Source: Sipunculus nudus (Eukaryota > Annelida > Sipuncula > Golfingiida > Sipunculidae). Taken from it: a stretch of 64,000 nucleotides of DNA. The stretch covers positions 25,210,214 through 25,274,213 of the forward strand of contig CM049320.1 of NCBI GenBank assembly GCA_026874595.1, given 5' to 3'. Position 1 is the stretch's first letter. Every line of letters begins with the position of its first letter. Both the position numbers and the translations under genes were made by a program. Of this stretch, positions 35,990-46,192 are shown one piece after another. Under the pieces are notes generated by a model. It had not been told where the DNA came from. It saw only the letters and a program-made list of their open reading frames with translations, and did no database searches.

Positions 35990-37530
35990 CCACGAAATTA
36001 AATCTGTAAGAACTACCACCTTAAACGTTATATTTAATGTCTGGGTAATAATTTGATATCTAGGAATCCGTTTAACTTTCACGCAATGCTAAATATTGTT
36101 TGGCAAGCCTTATTCTTAAATATTTTTATTCTTGTAAATTTGTACTTTGCTGCTTTTATGATATTTAGTCTTTTTTTTTTTGTTTGAGTAATTGCGAAAT
36201 ATTTAAAAATGCATGTACCATACCAAACTTATGCAACACTTTTCAGTGAAGAGATCATTGATATATTGTATACCTTAATACACAGTTACCTCAACCAAAA
36301 TTGGCATTTAACTCTTTTTTATAGATTCCCAGATGTATTATCCTTACTTTCAATGCATCACAAAATGTTACATGTGGCGATTCGCTTATCTACATCTTTT
36401 TAACGTTTCTATTCATTTTGGTCCCTTGTAAGGGAATATTTTGAAGTGATAGGTGAGATAGGCTAAGCTATAATGTCGTAGATGCCAAAACAAGACAAGC
36501 GCAAACGTGTCCAAGAAGCATTGTCCAGCGCAGCTTCAGACCACCCGCACAGAGGGCATGACTAGAAGTAGGAAGATCAACAGAGCAGCAGCGCCCATGC
36601 CTTTACATTCGCGCCACCAGCATACAGAGAGCTTGGAACTTTTATAGAACTCGTTAAACGAGCGATTACAAAGCCATCTTGATTATTCATCAGCATAGGG
36701 TTAATTATGCCTTTGATCATCAACTTTAAGCATGCGGTTCCTAATAGAATGTCACCATACACAATGTGTCAGTGGCAACCGTTGCTGAGGAGAGCCCAGG
36801 ACACCATGAACTGGACACGGCTCGTTAATGGTACAGTCTGTACACCTGTCAAATATTAAATCAAATGGATCCTTCATGGTGATGGAGGGGGCTGGAATAT
36901 GTCCAGGTAAATCGTTAAAGGATGCCGCGTGCCATATTGATTCAGAATTATTCATAACTATATGATGTATGATGAGGGAACACCACGCCCTCTCGTGAAA
37001 ACGTTCCCCCTTTCCTGACATTTAAGCTTAGTATCTATTCAATTCTGATGCATCGTAGATTTAAACTAATGTTACAAATTAGATATGCCTTTGTCGCCCT
37101 TGATATGCTTGGACATATGGTCTTATGTGGACGACATTGGTCAAATTTACGCTGGTCAGCTAACCACGCACGGTGATCAAGCAGTATGCATGTCCATTTA
37201 ATTCAACGGGTCACGTGGTCAGTCAAACGACATGGTCTTTGTCAAGCGGCTGTTCTTTAATATAGATAAACAAGTCCATGGAACGTACGGAATCACGATA
37301 TTTATATAAAGGTTTGGAACCAATGCTATGGGAGTATGAGGTAGAAACATCACTTTTTAGTTTGAGTATATTAAAGTTAGAAACAAATGTAATTTATCAG
37401 CAAAAATTCACCACATTTAGAAAATAAGTTATTCTTTCATATGGAATCCAATATTTGTGTATATTGCATAGAGTAATATCATATTTTAGATGTATGTATA
37501 TGTATGCATGTATTTAGTGGGTATATAGAA

Positions 37531-37540
<10 letters not shown>
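35990..37540 (+). repeat. Cluster repeat, copy 3 (long form)
   Basis: It is parallel to 37985-39740 along its whole length. Shared landmarks: TAAGAACTACCACCTTAAAC (left end), GGCAAGCCTTATTCTTA, ATGCAACACTTTTCAGTGAA, CAGTGGCAACCGTTGCTGAG, ACTGGACACGGCTCGTTAAT, GGTGATGGAGGGGGCTGGAA, AAATCGTTAAAGGATGCC, ACACCACGCCCTCTCGTGAA, GTCAAGCGGCTGTTCTTTAA, and ATTTTAGATGTATGTATATG (right end). It holds about 350 bp at 36410-36760 absent from copy 4. No protein-coding capacity seen. Confidence 0.85.

Positions 37541-37588
<48 letters not shown>
37529..37588 (+). repeat. (TA)n microsatellite at the hammerhead element
   Basis: Pure TA tract abutting the AACTCTGAAG end of the ribozyme-bearing element. A second TA tract (37788-37834) closes the other side. 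Confidence 0.92.
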
Positions 37589-37590
<2 letters not shown>

Positions 37591-37783
37591 CTCTGAAGAA
37601 AAACAACACTGTTAATTCACTACAGTCTGTTTCACGGGATGCGACCCGATCATCAGGTGAATGTGGTTAGAATGAAGCTAACGGCGTGGTTGTGAATTAA
37701 CAGTGTTGTTTTTCTTCAGAGTTATACCGCTCTGGCCTAGTCTGTAGGCCATAGAGCACTTTACATCGGAGGGTAACACTGCC

Positions 37784-37787
<4 letters not shown>
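37589..37787 (-). mobile_element. Hammerhead-bearing element (Penelope-like or retrozyme-type), fragment
   Basis: It lies between two (TA)n tracts. Two perfect 32-bp inverted arms (37589-37620 and 37692-37723; outer end AACTCTGAAGAAAAACAACA) flank a 71-bp centre that holds the ribozyme. Beyond the right arm, 37724-37787 contains GGCCTAGTCTGTAGGCC, a small hairpin. The sequence from the outer arm through the ribozyme recurs at 59506-59610, also next to (TA)n. Hammerheads of this type are known from Penelope-like element terminal repeats and from metazoan retrozymes. No reverse transcriptase is present, so this would be a fragment or a non-autonomous copy. Confidence 0.6.
37615..37662 (-). ncRNA. 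Type I hammerhead ribozyme, copy 1
   Basis: Read on the minus strand from 37662: helix I strand ATTCAC, core CTGATGA (37656-37650), U, helix II CGGG/CCCG around a six-base loop (TCGCAT), U, core GAAA (37633-37630), helix III ACAG/CTGT with a single-base loop, cleavage-site base A at 37621, and helix I strand GTGAAT (37620-37615), which pairs perfectly with ATTCAC. Every invariant core base is present (CUGANGA, GAA, A15.1-U16.1, H17). Two points are unusual: the 10.1/11.1 position is U-U instead of G-C, and helix III is closed by one base, so cleavage may need a dimer, as proposed for short-helix-III hammerheads of mobile elements. Confidence 0.8.

Positions 37788-37834
<47 letters not shown>
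37788..37834 (+). repeat. (TA)n microsatellite, far side of the hammerhead element
   Basis: Pure TA tract. Confidence 0.92.
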
Positions 37835-37838
<4 letters not shown>

Positions 37839-37984
37839 TGTTTTGTCTTATCACAGTTAAAATATCCATTAATATGTAATAATTATTTGCTTTGCTTTTC
37901 CTAGCTCTCTTCAGAGTTAATTTTATATAACATATCAACCAAAACACGCTCGTGTAATCAAAGGCTTCTGCACAGCATAATACA

Positions 37985-38376
37985 AAGCAAATTGTATCTT
38001 TAAGAACTGTCACCTTGACCGTTGTATCTATGTGTGGCAATTTATGATTGCTGAGAATATCATTTACTTTCACACATTGTTTCGTATAAAAGTTCGACAA
38101 GCCTTAATCTTAGCTATTATCATAATTCTGGTAAACATCCGCTTGTCTGTTTTTCTGATTTTTTTTCTCATATATATTTCTGCAAGGGGAGTATACATAT
38201 AAGTAAAAAAGTAGGTACCATCCCATACATAAGCAACACATTTCAGTCAAGAGATATCAAATATTACATTAATGAATATAGTTAACTCGACCAGTATTGC
38301 AATTAATTCATTTTTATAGATTCCTGGGGTTGGCACATCCCAGGCTTCCAGGCTTCACAAAATGATATGTTATAAG

Positions 38377-38423
<47 letters not shown>

Positions 38424-39740
38424 TATCTATATCTATTCATTGTTCATTGTTCATTTTCCCTCCTTTTTTTCATTGCAAACGTTAATTGTACCAGGCTCTC
38501 ACCATTATGCCACCATATACCACATTGCTGTATGTCAGTGGCGACCGTTGCTAAGGAGAGGCCAGGACACCCTGAACTGGACACGGCTCGTTAATGGTAC
38601 AATCTATACACCTGTCATATATTAAATCAAATGGCTCCTTTATGGTGATGGAGGGGGCTGGAACATGTCAAAGCAAATCGTTAAAGGATACCTCATGCCA
38701 TATTGATTCATAATTATTCACACCCATATGATATATGCCGAAGGGACACCACGCCCTCTAGTGAATGAGTCCCCTCCTTTTCTGCCAGTAAAACTTAGTA
38801 CCTATTTAGTGTTGATACTTTGTAGATTTAAACTAAGATTACAAATTCGTAATGGTTTTGTTGGCATTGATATATATGGAAATCTTGCCTTATGTAGATG
38901 ACAGTCGAATTGAAGCTGGTCAAGCACCGGTGAAGCAGTACGTATGTCCGTTTAATTATTATACGGTTCACATATGGACAGTCTAACGTCAGTGTCTTTT
39001 TCAAGCGGCTTTCTAAAACATTTTTTTTTTTTTGCAATAAATAGTCTATAAAGAAGTTGTGACTTATGTACATGTATTTACTCTCCTAAATTGATATCAA
39101 AGATAATTCTATTATTGGAATAAATCTTGAGCCTCCATGGAATCAATATATATATGCCTCCCGCCGTTGGGAGTGGTGGCTTAAAGGGGATTGTTAAGAT
39201 ATTCTATATTCATATTTTGGTCACCATTGGCTAGGATGAACTTCCATAGGTGTTCCAAAGAGTAAAACCATCGATTACAACATATAGCGCTTCTTTCATT
39301 ATTTCTGATTTTCAAAAGCTGATCTGTGGCAACAATACGCCGAGGGAGGCTTCTCTTGCGTGATCTCCTGGCATAAATCTAATAACATAAAGATCCTGAA
39401 CAAATGCTGTGGGTTTAAGGGATAAAAATACTACTTCTAAAATAACAAACAGAAACACATGTTTTTAATCAGCAAAATTTGGATAATAGATATTCTTTCA
39501 TTTCGAATCGAAAATGATTCTCAGTGCTTTGTGTGCACGTACTGATGTTTATCAATGTTATAAAATACTATAGATCCATCGTTTACATATTAAATAATAT
39601 CCTCGGATCGTTAACAGGTGCTGCAACATGTACCGTTTTAACATGTAATCTATCATTTTGCATATTGCACAGATGAATATCATATTACAGATGTATGTAT
39701 ATGTATGCATACATTTAATGTATATATTTACAAATATATG
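37985..39740 (+). repeat. Cluster repeat, copy 4 (long form)
   Basis: Parallel to 35990-37540: TTAAGAACTGTCACCTTGAC, ATAAGCAACACATTTCAGTC, CAGTGGCGACCGTTGCTAAG, CTGGACACGGCTCGTTAATG, GGTGATGGAGGGGGCTGGAA, ACACCACGCCCTCTAGTGAA, TTTTCAAGCGGCTTTCTAAA, ATTACAGATGTATGTATATG. Copies 3 and 4 are direct repeats with about 445 bp between them, most of it the TA-bounded hammerhead element. Copy 4 has its own internal TA tract (38381-38422) and extra sequence near 39120-39380 and 39520-39650. Confidence 0.85.
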
Positions 39741-40239
39741 AATATTAGTATTTTATCTAATCTCTTTTTGACATCTTATCCTATGAATATGTTATAATGA
39801 GTTGCTATTCTATTCCTCTCCGATAGCATAAACAGAATATTGATTCTTATGGGTCGATGACGTAGACAAAACATTGAAGCCACCGAGCCGATGGTGTTAC
39901 ATTTGGGTGAATTTAACTCAAATTTTCAGGGCTTATTTCTCATCAAACAACGCCCCTGCAAAGACTTGAAATAAAAAAAGAATAAATATAAAGATAAAGG
40001 AAAGACTGGTTCAGCCTCATTGTGTGCATTTAGGTATAGGTATTTATTTGTATATTTATTGCAATTATTGAAAAATCAATGTAAATAGAAACACAAAGTC
40101 GTAACTTTTGAAAACCTGTCTAGTTTTCTTTTCCGCTCCAATCTAATGTAGATAAAGTGGAGGTCATGGGTCTTACAGAACCTAATTAAGAATTGAGTGA
40201 CAATACAAAACTTTCGAAAAACTATCTATTTTACCTGGA

Positions 40240-40815
40240 TTTGCAATATTACGAAATGACATTTAAATATGCGTTACAAGTCGTCCCACGAAACGATCAA
40301 ATGTCATCAAATACGGTGTTGCACACGTATCCATGACAGCCGTTGCTGAGGGGAGGTCAGAACACCATGACCTGGACACGCAACGTAAACACCCCTCTCA
40401 CATGTTAAATCAAACCGGTACTTTATGGTGACAAAGGGGGCCGGAATATGTCCAAGTAAATCGTTAAGGGATATCACGTGCTATATTTAATCAGAATTAC
40501 TCACATCAGCATGATGTATGATGATACATAATTCATATCTTTATGTGAGAGAATGCACACCTTTTGGTCAGTAAAACGCGGTATCTATTCAATTTGGATA
40601 GCTGGCAGATGTATATTGAGGTCACAAATTAGTTCTAGTTTTGTAGCTTGTGATATACTTGGACCTTCGTCTTTACGTCTTTGACAATGGTCAAATTTAC
40701 GTTGGTCAGCTGATAATGTACGATGGTCAAGTACTACATTTATGTTCATTTAATCGCTACGGATGACTTATGGTCAGTCCAGTGTTGCCTGATAACCCTC
40801 GCATCTATTTAAGAA
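40240..40815 (+). repeat. Cluster repeat, copy 5 (partial)
   Basis: It corresponds to the right two thirds of copies 3 and 4: AGCCGTTGCTGAGGGGAGGT, CACCATGACCTGGACACG, ATGGTGACAAAGGGGGCCGG, GTAAATCGTTAAGGGATATC, GTCAAATTTACGTTGGTCAG, TGGTCAAGTACTAC and GACTTATGGTCAGTCC. It is the most diverged copy, and its left part is missing or unrecognisable. Confidence 0.8.
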
Positions 40816-43460
40816 ACTAGTGATATTTTGACATTTATTTTCATTTTGAAATATTTTGCTTGAGATATATCATCGACGATGTGTTCTTGGTAAATTGAAC
40901 TAATTGTTCCTTTTTATTCATAGGTTCTTCTTATTTAAAAATTACTTTTTTTTTAAATCGGACATGGTCCGTAGGTTAATTGTTGAAACACCTTTTTTTA
41001 TAAATTTTACATTATTGAATAATATATAATATTATTCTCATCACGAAATAGTATGGTGTTACTTTCTCTTAAGCATATGAAATTTTTCCTTCAGTTATTT
41101 TTGTCCAGAAGAATATATTCATATTTTTTTAGTTTTCAAAGAGTTTACTTCTTGAAAAGTAAATGTTAAATATGCATCTATGTTTCTACACTCACGAATT
41201 TTCAAATCATCTACTAATTATTGTAAACTTTAGTTTTGATTAGTTATAATTTTACAGAAAACGTACATTCGAAACACATCAATCATCCTATCGTTTTTCC
41301 ATTTTATCATTGTTAAAAAAGTGTTATTTAGATATATAATAACATATAATATTTAACGTGAAAATCCTTTTCACTATGTTCTCCAGTACATTCATGTTTT
41401 ATATTTGTGTTATAACATATATATTTGCCTGTCAAGTCCCTTCCAAAGATAAGAAAAAAAATAATGACGACCTGTCAACTTCTGTAATACTAAATTAAAA
41501 TGTGCCTTTCATAATGAAACTAAGGTAGCTTTTGACATTGGCACCATGAATGTGACTGCCTTGAATCATGTTTCAATGTACAATCATTTCAATCAAATAA
41601 CACATTATGGTCATCAGCTGGGTTGGGACATGAACAGGTCAATCTGTCATGCACAGCGAGGGACTGTAATAGTAAACATGTAAACAATATATTTGGAGTA
41701 AAATGACAAGATATGATAATCTTCATGAAGAACATATGCCTTCATATTTACTTTATAAATCAGCGAAATGGGGTCCTATATCTATTGAAGTGAAGGGCAC
41801 GGATCTTTCTGGAGGTACACTTGATTATGCATTATACTTCATTGGTTTAATACGAATCAGTGCGGGTCATCAAGTGCGTTATATACTTTGATGTAAAGTC
41901 ATATTCGCGTGATGTTTGTCAGACTTTTCAGTGAATGACGGACGAATGTGCAAGTAGACATTAGGTCCACGTTTTGGGGCGTTTTCATGGTAACATCGCA
42001 AATGACTGGTTACCTCTTTTTCATTATGATAACCTTTCAAAACATTATTGATCATCTAGTTTTGTTGTTCTAGATTTAAGTCCATCTTCTTAAATACTTG
42101 TTATTTGCAGAAAGGGTGAGTGTTTGTCATGTTTATCAGATTTACCATTACGCCTTACCACTCATCATTGCTGACTCTTTAGAAACAGAAATTCCGTTGC
42201 CTGTTAATTTCAGGGTTCTGTTGTCATAAGCAGTTCAATGGGTCTCTTTTACGTCAATATCACACTAATAACAAATAAATTTTTCTGCGGTTTCGAAATA
42301 TCGACGTTTCTCAACTTCTGATCTAAAGATTTGACAAATCATAGGGGGCCCGATATCCATGCTTCAGCTCTTTACATTAGTAAAATATATAACGCAACGT
42401 TTATTTAAATTTCTACGATACATTTATAGGATTATATCAAAGTGGCGTGGCAAGAGCAAACCTACAGGCCATTCATTTCTCTTATATTAAAATGTGATCT
42501 GAGACATAACGGGGATTCGATTTCGCGAATAAAATATTTTTTTGTGCGGCTCAAGATATATGTTTCCTTTAGTTCGTCCCCGAAATTTTAAAAGATATAA
42601 TTTACAAATTAAATGAATGGACTTACATATACAAGCATACAATTACATACAATTATTATATATATATATTATACAAAAATATATAATAACATTTTCATAT
42701 GTTCCGTATTGTACTCTATCCTATGCAATAATGTGTTCTGCACTGCAAATCCTGCTGCTGTGTTCGACCAGTTCAGTCTAGGCATTAAGCTCATATCTGT
42801 TTATATCTTTACCCTATCTTGCCTACAAAATCATAGTTTTACAACAGAACTTTAGAGGATTCCAAGAATCAATTAAATTGTACCTGGTAGCAAGTTTTTT
42901 TTAAGTAAACGTCGGTCTTCTGTTAAGAAACTTTCCGTTTTATAATGAATTATTATTATCATCATTATTATATACATTTATCAGGCGCAACCTGTCTATA
43001 AGCATGACTGCTTAATAAAGGCGCCGTACATATACTAAAATGAATAAAACAGATAAAAACATAAACTATATAAATTACGGATCATCTAAAGCATCAGAAA
43101 CCAATAATAATGTGCTTCTTTAAGTAAAAATTCGTGCTTCCGAGAAAAAAACAATTATGGAGCTTGTTCCATATTTCTAAAGTTAATTTACTGCTAGTTT
43201 AACAAGTAAGGACTGATTTGAAGAACTTGATTGGAGGATTGTAGAACAAGGTAGTTGATGTTCAGTGATGTATTTTGGCGCTAGACTGCAATGCGCGATG
43301 CGTATAATAAGACACATCTTACTTACACAGGATATATCCCACGTTTTGGAGGCAATGATCTTCATGTTTCTGTATAGGCAAGAGTTTTTGTATATGTATA
43401 GACTGAACATTTGCTTCACCACTAAGCGTGAAAATAAACAATAATTGCTCCATCCCGTTA

Positions 43461-43468
<8 letters not shown>
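40816..43468. other. Intergenic sequence, nothing recognised
   Basis: AT-rich with no supported gene. Short reading frames only. Confidence 0.4.

Positions 43469-43504
<36 letters not shown>
43469..43504 (+). repeat. (TA)n microsatellite
   Basis: About 18 TA units. Confidence 0.92.
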
Positions 43505-43506
<2 letters not shown>

Positions 43507-44102
43507 CAGTGAAGAGACTGCAGCCCGAGAGGTCAAACGGCCGTATTTCCTGGTCTTTAGCAGAGCTATTCATGCCCCGTGGTGATCCCGCACACGTCCT
43601 GCTTATGGGCAAATGTTCCAATTTGGAACCTCTCTTATGCAAGTTTCTTTTGAATGTTTAGGGTAAATATCCCTTAATAGCTTCAATGATCATCATATGT
43701 ATAACATGTTTAAACAGTATCAATGTTTTAAGCTTAATTGTTGCCAATATATGTGTGCTTATATTTGTGAAATTAAAGTGCGCATGATTCGGTTAGACGC
43801 TCTTTGAAGCTAAAGTGATGTATGTCCTGTCTTTAATGGTCGTGCATCAGAGTTTATACCCAAAGAGTGTCAAGGTGAGAGAGACAGGGATTGTGTACAG
43901 CTCTACAGACCATTAGGATTTACAAACTAACTTAGAAAAATCACCACTATTAGTCATCCCGAGTTGTCAAGGATTTATTGTAAACCAACACCTGATAAAC
44001 GGTCGGTACGTTGAAATTTAATGACTTCAGACGATTTTCCCGTCATTTGGCGCTAAGTGATTCCGCGACGCGTCCTTTCGGAGTCGCGTGCTGCGCAGGG
44101 CT

Positions 44103-44450
44103 TTAACAAAATCGTCGTATCATGTCCCCATGGTGTCTAGGCTTATTGGTAAATCTGTCAGATTTGAAATATACCCCCTTTGAAGATTGTTGTTCATGAG
44201 TAATGAGATGGTCACACTTAGAATGGCCTGCACATGTGATGCATTCCAGTGGCAATGTTTGAACACAAACAGAAGCCCCCTGATACGTTATGATATAATT
44301 CCGTTGCCCGTAAGGTCTCAGTATCTTGGTACATGTTATATCTGGTGTATATACGGGTACATCGATAAACTGACAAATTGTTTTAGTCGACTTCGTTCTT
44401 TTTTTTTTTTTTTTGACGGTCTTAGTAAGCCTACCTACATAAAATGCCAC
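44103..44450 (-). CDS. Cys/His-rich open frame, possible exon or transposon-derived fragment
   Basis: The minus-strand frame of 115 codons has a protein-like middle: FIDVPVYTPDITCTKILRPY, then YIITYQGASVCVQTLPLE, then CITCAGHSKCDHLITHEQQ. The C-x2-C-x5-C-x-H arrangement resembles a SWIM-type or similar zinc-binding knuckle. I have a weak impression of similarity to the Cys-rich region of transposase-related (KDZ-associated) proteins, but cannot name a family. The N-terminal lysine run comes from a poly-A tract, so the true exon may start later, around residue 25. No neighbouring exon found. Confidence 0.3.
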   Translation of the reverse strand: MAFYVGRLTKTVKKKKKRTKSTKTICQFIDVPVYTPDITCTKILRPYGQRNYIITYQGASVCVQTLPLECITCAGHSKCDHLITHEQQSSKGVYFKSDRFTNKPRHHGDMIRRFC

Positions 44451-45236
44451 ATACTATTCGGGATAACTATAAAACGCATTCCTTACTTCGGGCTTTGACT
44501 CTTGCGGTAGCACCTTTTTTTCTTTAAAAATGTCTATGAAATTCGCTGTACACTGCATACATTATATTATTATATATTTATAAAAAAAAGCTGATAACCA
44601 GGTAAGGCCAAGCCACATTTGATTCAATGGAATGTTTTTTTAAATTTGATATAACATTTAACTTACTTGAACGTTTCTCTATCACCGTACATTCATGTCT
44701 AAAAATAATGTTTATATAAAATTTTAAAGGATGAAAGAATGTGATAGATTAAAAAAAATTATTTAAGACCTTGATCCCTTAACAACTCCGATTTCGGTAT
44801 TTTACAACCAAACCATACAGGAATTAAATGCCGTATGGTAAGTTAAATAAGACACTCATCTCTAGAAGGTATAAAAGGTTTTTGAAATTCCACACCCTCT
44901 GCTTGGTTGTTCTCCTACCCATCACCCGTACGATTTTATCCTCATTATTTATGGCAGCATGTATAGGTGACCACTTATTCCTCATTAAGATTTCAGGGTG
45001 AACAACAGAACCCCCACAGAGCGTCATAAAGGTTATTCTAGGAGGAGATGAACCGTGTCTGAGAGAGTCGGTAAATCAAATGAGGAGATTCCTTTCTAAA
45101 GCCACATTTCTTTATTACTGGATGCCAAATGGGAGGCTTTTGTCAATGAAGCGTCGCTTTACTAACATGAGTGTAGCGAGAAAATTGGCAGGTAAATTTA
45201 GCAAGATATAGATACTGTGTGAACGATATCGCAAAG
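44451..45236. other. Intergenic sequence, nothing supported
   Basis: A minus-strand frame at 45027-44824 contains RNKWSPIHAAINNEDKIVRV, which faintly recalls an ankyrin repeat. It is too short and isolated to call. Confidence 0.3.
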
Positions 45237-45904
45237 TCTTCATACGCTCTTAAGAATACAGGGTTCTTGTTGGTTCTTAGAACCCACATGGTTCTATCTA
45301 GAGTTATCTTGAGTATATCTGAGTTATCAAAAAGTTATTTCTTTTTGCATGGAATGCATGGAATTATATGTATCACAAAGCAAATAAAAATGTAAGATTT
45401 TTTTGTATTAACCATCTGAGTATGAAGAATGCGATGAATAAGAGGTAAAAAATGTAATGTTACATGGTCTATATTTAGATGTATTGTGGTAAAAAAGTAC
45501 AGGCAAATACAGTGTATTATATTTGTAATATTTAATCGATACACTGTATGGTTCATGTGATTCAATATCTAACTTGTTAATGATATTCCGGGAACCATAT
45601 GCTGATCCTTTTCGGCTGTTGCACCTTTTTAACAAATAAATCTTTACAACTTAATAAAATAATATGTTGCCTTTCAAACATGCTTTTTTTTCAGCTGGAA
45701 GGATTTAAATTGTTTAGAGGATAAAATACTAAGGATGTAATATGATTTTTAGCTGTGATCTTTGCAATTTCCCACTTTCTCGTTCTCTTAGAAATACTTT
45801 TTCATATTTTTAATCAAACTGTTTCCTTTCAATATTGCCATGTGACGTATAATTAATTTATTCTAAATGATATGATCTGACATCCCAGACTACTTTCTTA
45901 TAAT

Positions 45905-45953
<49 letters not shown>

Positions 45954-46192
45954 CCTCTAGAACCTTTCATGAACAAATGGTTCCAGGAAGAACCCTTCTG
46001 TAGGGTTCTTAGATGCACCCGTTTTCAGGGTTACATATAGAACCATGAGGGTTCCACAAAGAACCCCTGGAGAGGGTTCCATGAAGAACCCTGACTACAG
46101 GGTTGTACCTGGAACCTCTTAGGGTTTCCCACTGGCTCCACTCTAAAGAACCCTTAAGTGTTCTACATGTAACCCTTTTTACTTAGAGTGTA
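45237..46192. mobile_element. MITE-like element of GGTTCT/AGAACC motifs, copy 1
   Basis: The left end reads ACGCTCTTAAGAATACAGGG then TTCT. The reverse complement of the right end reads ACACTCTAAGTAAAAAGGGT then T, giving imperfect terminal inverted repeats of about 22 bp. Inside, next to the right end (45953-46175), AGAACC and GGTTCT/GGTTCC alternate every 10-20 bp. The central part (45330-45900) lacks these motifs and may be later insertion. A (TA)n tract lies at 45907-45952. A short relative lies at 62046-62152. Similar GGTTCT-rich MITE-like repeats are common in aquatic animals. Confidence 0.55.
45907..45952 (+). repeat. (TA)n microsatellite
   Basis: About 23 TA units inside the GGTTCT element. 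Confidence 0.92.

Noticed and set aside
36980-36995. CTCF-like sites (GCCCTCT motifs also near 11285 and 38750)
   Set aside because: Short core matches within repeats. No extended motif, and expected by chance at this frequency.
44824-45027. Ankyrin-like RNKWSPIHAA peptide
   Set aside because: A single partial match without the ankyrin repeat's remaining consensus or a second repeat.
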